This document shows, in pieces, positions 1 through 7,552 of a DNA stretch of 64,000 nt. The translations under genes were made by a program, and so were the position numbers. Source of the stretch: Streptomyces sp. NBC_01244 (lineage in GTDB: Bacteria > Actinomycetota > Actinomycetes > Streptomycetales > Streptomycetaceae); contig NZ_CP108488.1 in NCBI RefSeq assembly GCF_035987325.1, forward strand, positions 3,720,001 through 3,784,000, read 5' to 3'. The notes beneath the pieces are model-generated. The model was not told where the DNA came from and ran no database searches. It saw only the letters and a program-made list of their open reading frames with translations. Positions within the stretch are counted from its first letter, which is position 1, and each line of letters opens with the position of its first letter.

Positions 1-1033
1 GCGCCGGACCGTGGGCGGCTTCGATGTCGTGCGGGGCCGGGTAGCCCGGCTCGCCGTCCAGCGGGGTACCGACCCCCGGGCCGCCCAGCACGCGCGGTCC
101 GCGCCCCGGGGCCGAGGTGGAGCCGAAGGGTCCGCCGGCCGGCGCGAAAGCCCCGGGAAGCACCCCGGAGCCCAGCGGGTCCGAACCCAACGGGTCCGAG
201 GCCAGCGGGTCCGAGCCCAACGGCGAATCCAGCGGGTCGGAGCCCGGCCCGTCGGAGCCCGGCCCGTCCCCGCCCGGCTGCTGCGCCACGTAGCCGCGCG
301 CACCCTCGAAGTCCGGATGGGCCGCCCACGGAGCCGCGGCCCCGCCGGGCAGCGTCGCGGGGGCCTGGCTCCAGTCGGCCGAGGCCGCGAGCTGCCCGAA
401 GCTGCCCGTGTCGCCCGCGCCGCCCGGGGTCCACACGTCGCTCGCAACCGCTTCGGGGAACCGCCACTCGGCGGTGGACCCCGGCTCGTGCACGCCGGCC
501 CGGCTCCCCGCGAAGGGCTCCGCGAAGGGTTCCGCGAAGGACTCGCCGAAGGGCTCCGCGTAGGACTCCGCGAAAGGCTCCGCGTGGGGCTGCCCGAAGG
601 GCTCCGCGACGGGCTCGGCCACCGGCTCCGCCGCCGGATCCGCGAACGCCGCGGCCACCGACGCCGGAATCGGCACCGACGCGGGGATCGGGGCCCGCGC
701 CGCGGCCCCCGAAGTTCCCGCGGCCGCACCCGCGTCCGCCGGAGCCGCCGAACCCGCCTCCGGCCACTGCACCGGGATCGTCCACGTGCCCGTGGCCGCA
801 GGATCCGTACTCCCGCTGCCCAGCGGCACGATCATCGGCGGCGGCACGTAGCCGTGCCCGGGGGCCGCGAGGGGCTCCCCGGTGCCGAGCGCGTCCAGCA
901 TGTCCTGCGGCAGTTTCACGAAGGCCGTCGCGTCGGAGTCGTACTCGCCGCCGTGCGGCACCGGCTCCCAGCCCCAGTGGGGTCCGGCAGATCCCGTGGG
1001 ACCCGCCGGGTCCGTGTTCTCGTTCTCGCTCAT
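1..1033 (-). CDS. Probable xanthine dehydrogenase-type [2Fe-2S] subunit, N-terminal extension only (partial)
   Basis: The frame is open from an ATG at 1033 leftward to the window edge, about 344 codons. It overlaps the stop of the upstream FAD-subunit gene by four bases (ATGA), so the two are almost certainly translated together. What is visible is not an iron-sulfur domain: it is a long acidic, Ala/Pro-rich extension containing degenerate repeats such as AEPFAE, GESFAEPF and SDPLGSDPL. No CxxxxCxxC cluster motif is seen, so the ferredoxin domain, if present, must lie beyond base 1. The assignment rests on position, because in molybdenum hydroxylase operons the FAD subunit is normally followed by the [2Fe-2S] subunit and then the large Mo subunit. 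Streptomyces small subunits with long N-terminal tails exist, but this identity is inference; the gene itself is well supported by codon bias and coupling. Confidence 0.55.
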   Translation of the reverse strand, partial: MSENENTDPAGPTGSAGPHWGWEPVPHGGEYDSDATAFVKLPQDMLDALGTGEPLAAPGHGYVPPPMIVPLGSGSTDPAATGTWTIPVQWPEAGSAAPADAGAAAGTSGAAARAPIPASVPIPASVAAAFADPAAEPVAEPVAEPFGQPHAEPFAESYAEPFGESFAEPFAEPFAGSRAGVHEPGSTAEWRFPEAVASDVWTPGGAGDTGSFGQLAASADWSQAPATLPGGAAAPWAAHPDFEGARGYVAQQPGGDGPGSDGPGSDPLDSPLGSDPLASDPLGSDPLGSGVLPGAFAPAGGPFGSTSAPGRGPRVLGGPGVGTPLDGEPGYPAPHDIEAAHGPA

Positions 1034-1962
1034 GAGCTCAGCGCCCTCCCCAGGGCCCTCCGTGCCAGCACGGCCACCGTCCGCCGCAAATGCAGTACTG
1101 CGGGAGCCACCGGCTCCCCCTGGTCGGGTACGCACGCCGCCGCGACGTACTCGCCGAAGGCTTCCAGCGCCTCGGGGGCCAGGCTGCGGTCCCCGTCCCA
1201 GTCGATCAACGAAGCAACCCACTGCTCGGCTTCCAGCGGCCGCAGCGGCATCGGGGCGACCGCGCCGATCGCGCAGCGCACACCCCGGCGCGCGGGGTCC
1301 AGCACGAGCCCGACGGACGCCACCGCGCGCCCCGGTCCCGTACGGCCCGTGGCCTTGAGGAACACCTGCGGCGCGTGCAGCAACGGCACCCGCACGAAGC
1401 CGATCAGCTCTCCGGGGCGGAGCATCTCCCGGCCGGCCAGCAGGTGCGAGACCGGGATCTCGCGCCGCGATCCGCCGGGCCCGACGATGACGAGTACGGC
1501 CTCCAGCGCGGCCAGCACGGGGAGCGCGTCACCCGTCGGCGCGGCCGTGGCGATGTTGCCGCCCAGGGTGCCGGCGTTGCGGATCTGCGGCGGGCCCGCG
1601 GCGCGTGCGGCGGCGGCCAGGGCCGGGATCAGGGCGGCGAAGTCCGGCCGGCCCATGCGCGCGTGCGTGAGGCCGGCGCCGAGCAGCGCGTGGCCGTCCT
1701 GGTACTGCCAGCCGCGGATCTCGTTGATCCGGCCGAGGCCCACGAGTGCGGCGGGGCGCAGGAGTCCCGCGTTGACGGCGGCCATGAGGTCGGTGCCGCC
1801 CGCCACGGGGACGGCGGCGGGCATGGCCGCGAGCGCCGCCACGGCCTCGTCGAGCGAGGCCGGCAGCGTCACGGACTGCTCCGCGTTCCCCGCCCGCGGG
1901 TCGCTGCGGGGCCCCTGGGACGAGTCCCGTGCCTGCGGTGCGTGCGGTGCGTGCGTGGTCAA
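1030..1962 (-). CDS. Xanthine dehydrogenase family FAD-binding subunit (CoxM/XdhB type)
   Basis: This 310-residue protein is the FAD-carrying middle subunit of a xanthine dehydrogenase or CO dehydrogenase-like molybdenum hydroxylase. It passes electrons from the [2Fe-2S] centres to NAD. Both FAD-binding signatures of the family are visible: AGGTDLMA at residues 54-61 and GTLGGNIA at residues 131-138. Length is normal for the family. The start appears to be a TTG at 1962 preceded by an AAGGGG element about nine bases upstream; no in-frame ATG or GTG fits better. The stop overlaps the next gene by ATGA, indicating an operon that continues out of the window. The true substrate (xanthine, hypoxanthine, another purine or aldehyde) cannot be decided without the large subunit. 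Confidence 0.85.
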   Translation of the reverse strand: MTTHAPHAPQARDSSQGPRSDPRAGNAEQSVTLPASLDEAVAALAAMPAAVPVAGGTDLMAAVNAGLLRPAALVGLGRINEIRGWQYQDGHALLGAGLTHARMGRPDFAALIPALAAAARAAGPPQIRNAGTLGGNIATAAPTGDALPVLAALEAVLVIVGPGGSRREIPVSHLLAGREMLRPGELIGFVRVPLLHAPQVFLKATGRTGPGRAVASVGLVLDPARRGVRCAIGAVAPMPLRPLEAEQWVASLIDWDGDRSLAPEALEAFGEYVAAACVPDQGEPVAPAVLHLRRTVAVLARRALGRALSS

Positions 1963-2376
1963 CCCAGCTGCCCCTTCCCGATGTCCCGGTCCCGGCGCTC
2001 ACGCCTGTCCGCCGTACGGTACGTGCTCACCGCCGGGACGTGGCAACTCTGGCACATCTTCCGGAGCACCGGACGCGAGGGTCCACCGCCCGCGCACCAC
2101 CGGCGACACCGCCCGCGCAGCCCCGTGTGCGGCCCCCCGTACGGCCCCCGCACCACCCGTGCACCACCCGTGCACCACCACCGTGATCCGGCCGCGACCG
2201 GGCCGCGATCCAGCCGTGATCGGGTCTCGCTCCGGCATCGCCCCGGCATCGCTCCGGCCTCGATCCCGCGCGGGCGGCGCCGCGTTCCCGCCCCGGTGCC
2301 AGCGCTCCGACGGCGCCGGGCCGACGCCCCGGCGCCGTCGCCCGCCACCACCCGGCTCATCCCCGCGGGGGGCTCG
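1963..2376. other. Gene-free stretch upstream of the xanthine dehydrogenase operon
   Basis: About 410 bases separate the hexosaminidase stop from the FAD-subunit start; both genes run leftward, so this stretch should hold the operon promoter. Open frames here lack Streptomyces codon bias and family resemblance. I see only short repeats (the 11-bp tandem at 2150-2181 and two GGCATCGC-like copies near 2234-2252) and no convincing -35/-10 pair. Confidence 0.6.
2150..2181. repeat. Tandem 11-bp repeat, three copies
   Basis: GCACCACCCGT is repeated head to tail at 2150-2160 and 2161-2171, with a near copy at 2172-2181. It lies in the leader region of the xanthine dehydrogenase operon and could be protein-binding iterons or simple slippage. 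Confidence 0.6.
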
Positions 2377-4026
2377 TCACACGTTCGGGGGCGCTCCCTC
2401 GATCGGGCGTCCGAGGACTCCGGGCCTGCGCTGCCACGGCAACGGGCCGCCCGGCGGCCGGTAGTCGACCCCGAGGGCGTCCAGGCGTCGGTAGTGCGCC
2501 GTCATCCGCGCCTCGAAGTCCGCGTAGTCCCGCTCCTCGGGCCGCGGCAGCCGGGACCACACCACCTCGGCGAAGGCCGCCAGGCGCGGGAACGTCTGGT
2601 AGTCGACGCGGCTCTGGTCCTCCATCACCTCGGTCCACACGTTGGCCTGCGCCCCCAGCACGTGGGTGGCGGCCTCTTCGGACAGCTTCGGCGGTACCGG
2701 CTCGAACCGGTACACATCCTCCAATGTCCGTACGTACCCGATGGGCATCGGCTCGTCCTCGCCGCCCGCCTGACGGTGGTCCAGGTACACCTGCTGCTCG
2801 GGGCACATCACCACGTCGTGGCCGGCCTCGGCGGCGGCGATGCCGCCCGCGTAGCCGCGCCAGGAGGACACGGCCGCTCCGGGGGCCAGTCCGCCCTCCA
2901 GGATCTCGTCCCAGCCGATGAGCCGGCGGCCGCGCTCGGCGAGCCAGCCGTCGAAGTGCCGGATGAACCAGGACTGCAGACCGTCCTCGCCGTCGACCCC
3001 CAGCTCGCGGATCCGCTCCTGCGCGACCGCGGAGGCCTTCCACTGCGCCTTGGGGCACTCGTCGCCGCCGATGTGCACGAAGGGCGAGACCTCGGCCGGG
3101 AACAGCTCCAGCAGTTCCTCGAAGACCCCCTCGTAGAACCGCAGGACGGCCTCGGTGGGCGCGAGCACGTTCTCGTTGACGCCCCAGTCGTCCCACACCC
3201 CGAGCGCGGCCGTGTCCACCACGTCGGTGTTCCCGAGCTCCGGGTACGCGGCGATCGCGGCCTGCGAGTGCCCCGGCACGTCGATCTCGGGCACCACCCG
3301 CACGTGCCGCTCGGCGGCGTAGGCGACGATCTCGCGGATGTCGTCCTGGGTGTAGAAGCCGCCGTGCGGGGTCTCGTTCCACAGCGGCGAGGCCCGGTGG
3401 CCCCGCCGGCTGCGGGCCCGCCAGGCGCCGACCTCGGTGAGCTTCGGGTAGCGCTCGATCCGCACGCGCCAGCCCTGGTCGTCCGTCAGGTGCAGGTGCA
3501 GCACGTTGAGCTTGTGGGCGGCGAGCAGGTCGATGTACCGCAGCACCCCGTCCTTGGGCATGAAGTGCCGGGCCACGTCGAGCATCAGCCCGCGCCAGCC
3601 GAAGCGGGGGCCGTCCAGGAGGTCCCCGACCGGCAGCCGCCACACCGCGCCGGGCAGCGGCGCCCGCCGGAAGGCGTCGGGCCCGAGCAGCTGACGCAGC
3701 GTCTGGGCGGCGTAGAAGAGGCCCGCCGGGTCGGCGCCCTCCAGGAGGACGAACCCGGGCGCGACGTGGAGCTCGTACGACTCCGCCCCGGTCCCCCGCG
3801 CGATCTCGGGGCGCAGCGCGAGCCGGATCACCGGGCGTTCGCCGTACGCCTCCCCGCGGATCGGGGCCGGCAGCGCCCAGCCGGTGGCGGCGCCGAGCTC
3901 GCGGCGCAGCCGGCGGGCCGCGTCCTCGGTGCCGGGCGGGGCGTCGAGGAGCGGGTCGGCGAGCTCGCAGGTGCCGCCGTCGGGCGGGAATCGCGCGTAC
4001 CGCGGCCGCGGGATCAACTCGGGCAT
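2377..4026 (-). CDS. Beta-N-acetylhexosaminidase, glycoside hydrolase family 20
   Basis: The 549-residue enzyme should cleave terminal beta-linked N-acetylglucosamine (or GalNAc) from chito-oligosaccharides or cell-wall fragments by substrate-assisted catalysis. The GH20 N-terminal helper domain occupies about residues 1-135. The TIM barrel follows, with the signature HIGGDE at 318-323; the adjacent Asp322-Glu323 pair is the catalytic couple. Aromatic active-site residues appear near DDQGW (182-186). There is no signal peptide, so this is a cytoplasmic enzyme that would degrade imported oligosaccharides. The ATG at 4026 is preceded by AAGGAG at good spacing. A perfect 19-bp palindrome lies just upstream of that ribosome site (4044-4062), suggesting control by a dimeric repressor. 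It is monocistronic by spacing. Confidence 0.95.
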   Translation of the reverse strand: MPELIPRPRYARFPPDGGTCELADPLLDAPPGTEDAARRLRRELGAATGWALPAPIRGEAYGERPVIRLALRPEIARGTGAESYELHVAPGFVLLEGADPAGLFYAAQTLRQLLGPDAFRRAPLPGAVWRLPVGDLLDGPRFGWRGLMLDVARHFMPKDGVLRYIDLLAAHKLNVLHLHLTDDQGWRVRIERYPKLTEVGAWRARSRRGHRASPLWNETPHGGFYTQDDIREIVAYAAERHVRVVPEIDVPGHSQAAIAAYPELGNTDVVDTAALGVWDDWGVNENVLAPTEAVLRFYEGVFEELLELFPAEVSPFVHIGGDECPKAQWKASAVAQERIRELGVDGEDGLQSWFIRHFDGWLAERGRRLIGWDEILEGGLAPGAAVSSWRGYAGGIAAAEAGHDVVMCPEQQVYLDHRQAGGEDEPMPIGYVRTLEDVYRFEPVPPKLSEEAATHVLGAQANVWTEVMEDQSRVDYQTFPRLAAFAEVVWSRLPRPEERDYADFEARMTAHYRRLDALGVDYRPPGGPLPWQRRPGVLGRPIEGAPPNV

Positions 4027-4043
4027 GGCCTCGACTCCTTCAG

Positions 4044-4062
4044 CGTTGCACCAGGTGCAACG
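4044..4062. promoter_or_regulatory. Perfect 19-bp palindrome, likely operator of the hexosaminidase gene
   Basis: CGTTGCACCAGGTGCAACG is a perfect inverted repeat around a central A, ending 18 bases before the hexosaminidase ATG. It directly abuts the Shine-Dalgarno region and is followed upstream by a second palindrome, AACGTACGTT (4059-4068). Position and symmetry fit a repressor site; it does not match the DasR consensus as I recall it, so the regulator is unknown. Confidence 0.6.
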
Positions 4063-4116
4063 TACGTTTCACAGGGCGCTGACGCGGCGACCCTAACCCG
4101 CCCCGAGGGCACGGAA

Positions 4117-4154
4117 AAGGCCCCCGGTACGCACATCTGCGCACCGAGGGCCTT
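4117..4154 (-). terminator. Rho-independent-like terminator of the DUF3039 gene
   Basis: An imperfect hairpin (AAGGCCC... paired with GGGCCTT) with a 15-bp region around a short loop. Read leftward it is followed by TTTT, and it begins 27 bases after the DUF3039 stop codon. Confidence 0.7.
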
Positions 4155-4180
4155 CGTCCCGCTTCAGGAGGGCCGGACGA

Positions 4181-4468
4181 CTACTTCCCGTCCTTGCCGC
4201 CCTTGTCCTTGTCCCCGCCGGGACCCATGGACTCGTAGATCTCCTTGCACATGGGGCAGACCGGGTACTTCTTCGGGTCCCGGCCCGGCACCCAGACCTT
4301 GCCGCAGAGCGCGACGACGGGGGTGCCCCCGAGCGCGCTCTCCATGATCTTGTCCTTCTGGACGTAGTGGGCGAAGCGCTCGTGGTCGCCGTCGCCGTGG
4401 GACACCTGCGGCGTCGGCTCTACGAGGGTCCCCGTACCAGTCCCGCGATCGGGCTCAAGAGTGCTCAT
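4181..4468 (-). CDS. DUF3039 domain protein, small metal-ribbon protein
   Basis: This 95-residue protein belongs to the actinobacterial DUF3039 family. After a variable N-terminus it shows the conserved core with ALCGKVWVP followed by CPMCKEIY, giving three cysteines in a CxnCxxC pattern that looks like a small zinc ribbon. The C-terminal tail is Lys/Asp/Gly-rich (GGDKDKGGKDGK). Family function is not established; these proteins are broadly conserved in actinobacteria, which argues for a housekeeping role. It ends at a terminator (4117-4154) and lies 63 bases downstream of the yqgE stop, so it may be read together with that gene. Confidence 0.85.
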   Translation of the reverse strand: MSTLEPDRGTGTGTLVEPTPQVSHGDGDHERFAHYVQKDKIMESALGGTPVVALCGKVWVPGRDPKKYPVCPMCKEIYESMGPGGDKDKGGKDGK

Positions 4469-4531
4469 GACTGCCAGGGTACCGAGTCCCTCGCGCGCGA
4501 GGGATCCGCGGCGGGCGCCCCGGCCGCGGGC

Positions 4532-5092
4532 TCAGTTCAGCGACGGGTCGTCCGCGTACGTGGCCACCATGGCCAGCTCGCTGCGCTGGCGCCGCAGCAC
4601 CGCGCGCCAGAGCCGCTCGGGGTCCGGGAAGGAGACGTCGCCCGGCTCGGAGTCGACCACGTACCAGGCGCCCACGCCCAGTTCCTCCTCCAGCTGCCCC
4701 GGGCCCCAGCCCGAGTACCCGGCGAAGATGCGCAGGCCGCCCAGGGCCGCCGCGAGGAGTTCCGGCGGGGCCTCCAGGTCCACCAGGCCGATCGCCCCGT
4801 GCACGCGGCGCCAGCCGAGCGGCCCCTCCTCGCCCGGGATGACGGCCAGGCCCAGCGCGGAGTCCAGCGCCACCGGGCCGCCCTGGAAGACCACTCCGGG
4901 GTCCTTGGCCAGCGGAGCCCAGGGCAGCAGGACGTCACCGACGCCCACCGGGGTGGGGCGGTTGAGGACGACGCCGAGCGAGCCCTGCTCGTCGTGGTCG
5001 AGCAGCAGTACCACCGCACGGTCGAAATTCGGGTCCGCGAGGGCGGGGGTGGCCACGAGCAACCGCCCTGTGAGGGAGGACACCTCGGTCAT
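4532..5092 (-). CDS. YqgE/AlgH family protein (UPF0301)
   Basis: The 186-residue product matches the YqgE/AlgH family along its whole length. It begins LTGRLLVATPAL, has LDHDEQGSLGVVLNRPTP near residues 32-50, and later FQGGPV and GYSGWGPGQLEEEL, which are the best conserved blocks. The frame is open farther upstream, but the family N-terminus aligns with the ATG at 5092, so the upstream codons are treated as non-coding. The molecular function is not settled; in Pseudomonas AlgH was linked to alginate control, but that role does not transfer. It is divergent from murA across a 275-base spacer. Confidence 0.88.
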   Translation of the reverse strand: MTEVSSLTGRLLVATPALADPNFDRAVVLLLDHDEQGSLGVVLNRPTPVGVGDVLLPWAPLAKDPGVVFQGGPVALDSALGLAVIPGEEGPLGWRRVHGAIGLVDLEAPPELLAAALGGLRIFAGYSGWGPGQLEEELGVGAWYVVDSEPGDVSFPDPERLWRAVLRRQRSELAMVATYADDPSLN

Positions 5093-5367
5093 GGCGCCAT
5101 GGTCTCGCACATTCGCCCGCGAGGGGGAGTGGGCGGCGCGTCCGGAACCTACGCAGCTCAGGGCGCACGGCGGCAATTCGGGGCGCGTACGGGCCGCCGC
5201 GCGGACCCCCGGCGGAAGGAGACGCTCCGCCACCTGGCGGGCACCCAGGGTGTTGTACCGAATTCATGACAGTCCTACGGCCCCGTCAGCCTTACGAACA
5301 GGGGGGTCATGCCCCTTACCCTTTTCACTGGCCCCCCTGCCCACCCCCTCTCCGGAACGCGAGATTC

Positions 5368-6711
5368 ATGACCGGCATCAGTGACGATGTACTGCTTGTC
5401 CACGGCGGAACTCCGCTCGAGGGCGAGATCCGTGTCCGCGGCGCGAAGAACCTCGTACCCAAGGCGATGGTCGCGGCCCTGCTCGGCAGCGAGCCCAGCC
5501 GGCTGCGCAACGTCCCCGACATCCGGGACGTCCGGGTCGTGCGCGGGCTGCTCCAGCTGCACGGGGTGACCGTCCGCCCCGGTGACGAGCCGGGCGAGCT
5601 GGTGCTCGACCCCTCGCACGTCGAGAGCGCGAACGTCGCGGACATCGACGCGCACGCGGGCTCTTCGCGGATCCCGATCCTGTTCTGCGGCCCGCTGCTG
5701 CACCGCCTCGGCCACGCCTTCATCCCCGGCCTCGGCGGCTGCGACATCGGCGGCCGGCCGATCGACTTCCACTTCGAGGTGCTCCGCCAGTTCGGCGCGA
5801 CCATCGAGAAGCGCGAGGGCGGTCAGTACCTGGAGGCCCCGCAGCGACTGCGCGGCTGCAAGATCCGCCTGCCCTACCCGTCGGTCGGCTCGACCGAGCA
5901 GGTGCTGCTGACGGCCGTCCTGGCCGAGGGCGTCACCGAGCTCAGCAACGCCGCCGTCGAACCGGAGATCGAAGACCTCATCTGCGTCCTGCAGAAGATG
6001 GGCGCGATCATCTCCGTCGACACCGACCGGACCATCCGGATCACCGGTGTGGACCGCCTCGGCGGCTACAACCACAAGGCGCTCCCGGACCGGCTGGAAG
6101 CCGCCTCCTGGGCGTCCGCGGCCCTCGCCACCGGCGGCAACATCTACGTGCGCGGCGCCCAGCAGCGCTCGATGATGACGTTCCTGAACACCTTCCGCCG
6201 GGTCGGCGGGGCGTTCGAGATCGACGACGACGGCATCCGCTTCTGGCACCCGGGCGGCCCGCTCAACGCCATCGCGCTGGAGACGGACGTCCACCCCGGC
6301 TTCCAGACGGACTGGCAGCAGCCGCTCGTCGTGGCGCTGACCCAGGCCGCCGGCCTGTCGATCGTCCACGAGACGGTCTACGAGTCCCGCCTGGGATTCA
6401 CCTCCGCGCTCAACCAGATGGGTGCGCACATCCAGCTCTACCGGGAGTGCCTGGGCGGCAGCGCCTGCCGCTTCGGCCAGCGCAACTTCCTGCACTCGGC
6501 CGTCGTCTCGGGGCCCACCAAGCTCCAGGGCGCCGACCTGGTCATCCCGGACCTGCGCGGCGGGTTCTCGTACCTGATCGCGGCGCTCGCCGCCGAGGGC
6601 ACCTCGCGGGTGCACGGGATCGACCTGATCAACCGGGGCTACGAGAACTTCATGGAGAAGCTCGTGGAACTGGGCGCCAAGGTCGAGCTCCCGGGCGGCG
6701 ACCTCGTCTGA
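5368..6711 (+). CDS. murA: UDP-N-acetylglucosamine 1-carboxyvinyltransferase
   Basis: MurA catalyses the first committed step of peptidoglycan synthesis, transferring enolpyruvate from PEP to UDP-GlcNAc in the cytoplasm. The 447-residue protein has the inside-out alpha/beta EPSP-synthase fold. The substrate-binding Lys27-Asn28 pair lies in RGAKNLVPK, and the catalytic loop is GGCDIGGRP with Cys125. This is the cysteine alkylated by fosfomycin, so this copy should be fosfomycin-sensitive (many actinobacteria, including mycobacteria, carry Asp here). I chose the ATG at 5368 because the family N-terminus starts there; upstream in-frame codons are Pro-rich and unlike any MurA. Transcription ends at a very strong hairpin (6767-6812), shared with the convergent hup gene. 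Confidence 0.96.
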   Translation: MTGISDDVLLVHGGTPLEGEIRVRGAKNLVPKAMVAALLGSEPSRLRNVPDIRDVRVVRGLLQLHGVTVRPGDEPGELVLDPSHVESANVADIDAHAGSSRIPILFCGPLLHRLGHAFIPGLGGCDIGGRPIDFHFEVLRQFGATIEKREGGQYLEAPQRLRGCKIRLPYPSVGSTEQVLLTAVLAEGVTELSNAAVEPEIEDLICVLQKMGAIISVDTDRTIRITGVDRLGGYNHKALPDRLEAASWASAALATGGNIYVRGAQQRSMMTFLNTFRRVGGAFEIDDDGIRFWHPGGPLNAIALETDVHPGFQTDWQQPLVVALTQAAGLSIVHETVYESRLGFTSALNQMGAHIQLYRECLGGSACRFGQRNFLHSAVVSGPTKLQGADLVIPDLRGGFSYLIAALAAEGTSRVHGIDLINRGYENFMEKLVELGAKVELPGGDLV

Positions 6712-6766
6712 CCGGCTGACCGGCGCTCCGGTACGCCGGTACGCCATAGATCCACGCAGACCGGCC

Positions 6767-6812
6767 CAGAACGCCCCCACAGGCCCCGTACAGGGCCTGT
6801 GGGGGCGTTCTG
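6767..6812. terminator. Strong hairpin terminator between murA and hup
   Basis: A perfect 20-bp inverted repeat (CAGAACGCCCCCACAGGCCC and its complement) around a six-base loop, starting 55 bases after the murA stop. It lacks a long T-run, as is usual in Streptomyces. Confidence 0.85.
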
Positions 6813-6846
6813 GCTCCCGGGGGCCACTCGCGGTGCCGGGAGCGCC

Positions 6847-6882
6847 GAGAGGCGGCCACCCGGTGCCGGGTGGCCGCCTCTC
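6847..6882. terminator. Second strong hairpin, terminator on the hup side
   Basis: A perfect 17-bp inverted repeat beginning GAGAGGCGGCCACCCGG with a two-base centre, 68 bases beyond the hup stop. Together with 6767-6812 it insulates the convergent pair. Confidence 0.8.
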
Positions 6883-6950
6883 GCGTACTACGTACTACTG
6901 CGTACTCCTGCCGTCCCGGGGGCCGGTGGGGCCCTCGGCACAAGGGCGGA

Positions 6951-7232
6951 CTACTTGCCCTTGGCGGCTTCCTTGAGCTTGGAGCCCGCGGAGACCTTCA
7001 CGCTGTAGCCGGCCGGGATCTGGATGGGGTCGCCGGTCTGCGGGTTGCGCGCGGTGCGAGCGGCACGGTGGGTGCGCTCGAAGGTCAGGAAGCCGGGGAT
7101 GGTGACCTTCTCGTCGCCCTTGGCGACAATCTCGCCGACGGTCTCGGCGAGCGCGGCCAGAACGGCGTCGGCGTCCTTGCGGGTCACCTCGGCGCGCTCG
7201 GACAGAGCGGCCACCAGCTCACTGCGGTTCAT
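6951..7232 (-). CDS. hup: Nucleoid protein HU (short form, HupA type)
   Basis: The 93-residue protein is a classic HU: helical dimerisation body at residues 1-45, then GFLTFERTHRAARTARNPQTG forming the DNA-clasping beta-arm, with the RNPQTGDPIQIPA signature. It bends DNA and compacts the nucleoid as a dimer. It lacks the long Lys/Ala/Pro tail of the second Streptomyces HU (HupS), so it corresponds to the vegetative form. The start ATG follows a GGGAG ribosome site. A perfect 18-bp palindrome lies about 83 bases upstream of the start. Confidence 0.96.
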   Translation of the reverse strand: MNRSELVAALSERAEVTRKDADAVLAALAETVGEIVAKGDEKVTIPGFLTFERTHRAARTARNPQTGDPIQIPAGYSVKVSAGSKLKEAAKGK

Positions 7233-7552
7233 GTTGTACTCCCGTGTTCAACGTGCCTTAGAGGCGTGAGATCGAAGCCGATGCTGCCAGGGCCCTAGGA
7301 CAGTCCCCGGACCCGGGTCTGACGTCAGACCCTCTCGCCCGGTTACGCATCCTGCCCCCACCACCGGCGGGAAAGCCAATCCGGCACCCACCGGGGTCAC
7401 ACGAAAAGCGCCACAGTCACGCCGCGGTGACGCTCCGTCCGCACCAGAAGGCGTCCGGATGGGTGTCCGGAGACGCGGACCGCGGGCCACGCGGGCATCC
7501 CCGCAACCCTATGGGCGGCCCGGGGGGCCCGCATCCCGCGACGCGCCGGGGA
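7233..7552. other. Gene-free stretch carrying the hup promoter region
   Basis: This 320-base spacer lies between the malic enzyme stop and hup; both genes run leftward. It holds the palindrome at 7315-7332 and a smaller one, AGGGCCCT, at 7289-7296. I see no supported open frame. Confidence 0.6.
7315..7332. promoter_or_regulatory. Perfect 18-bp palindrome upstream of hup
   Basis: GGGTCTGACGTCAGACCC reads the same on both strands. It lies 83-100 bases upstream of the hup start, which is about where a promoter or upstream operator would be. No partner regulator can be named. Confidence 0.55.

Noticed and set aside
11..2464. An 817-codon rightward open frame across the xanthine dehydrogenase genes
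   Set aside because: Arg/Gly/Pro-rich without codon-position bias; it runs through two unrelated regions opposite real genes.
4044..4062. DasR binding site upstream of the hexosaminidase
   Set aside because: The palindrome does not fit the A-C-T-G-G-T-C-T-A-G-A-C-C pattern I recall for DasR.
5275..6780. A 501-codon leftward open frame opposite murA
   Set aside because: Mirror of murA; no family resemblance and no ribosome site.
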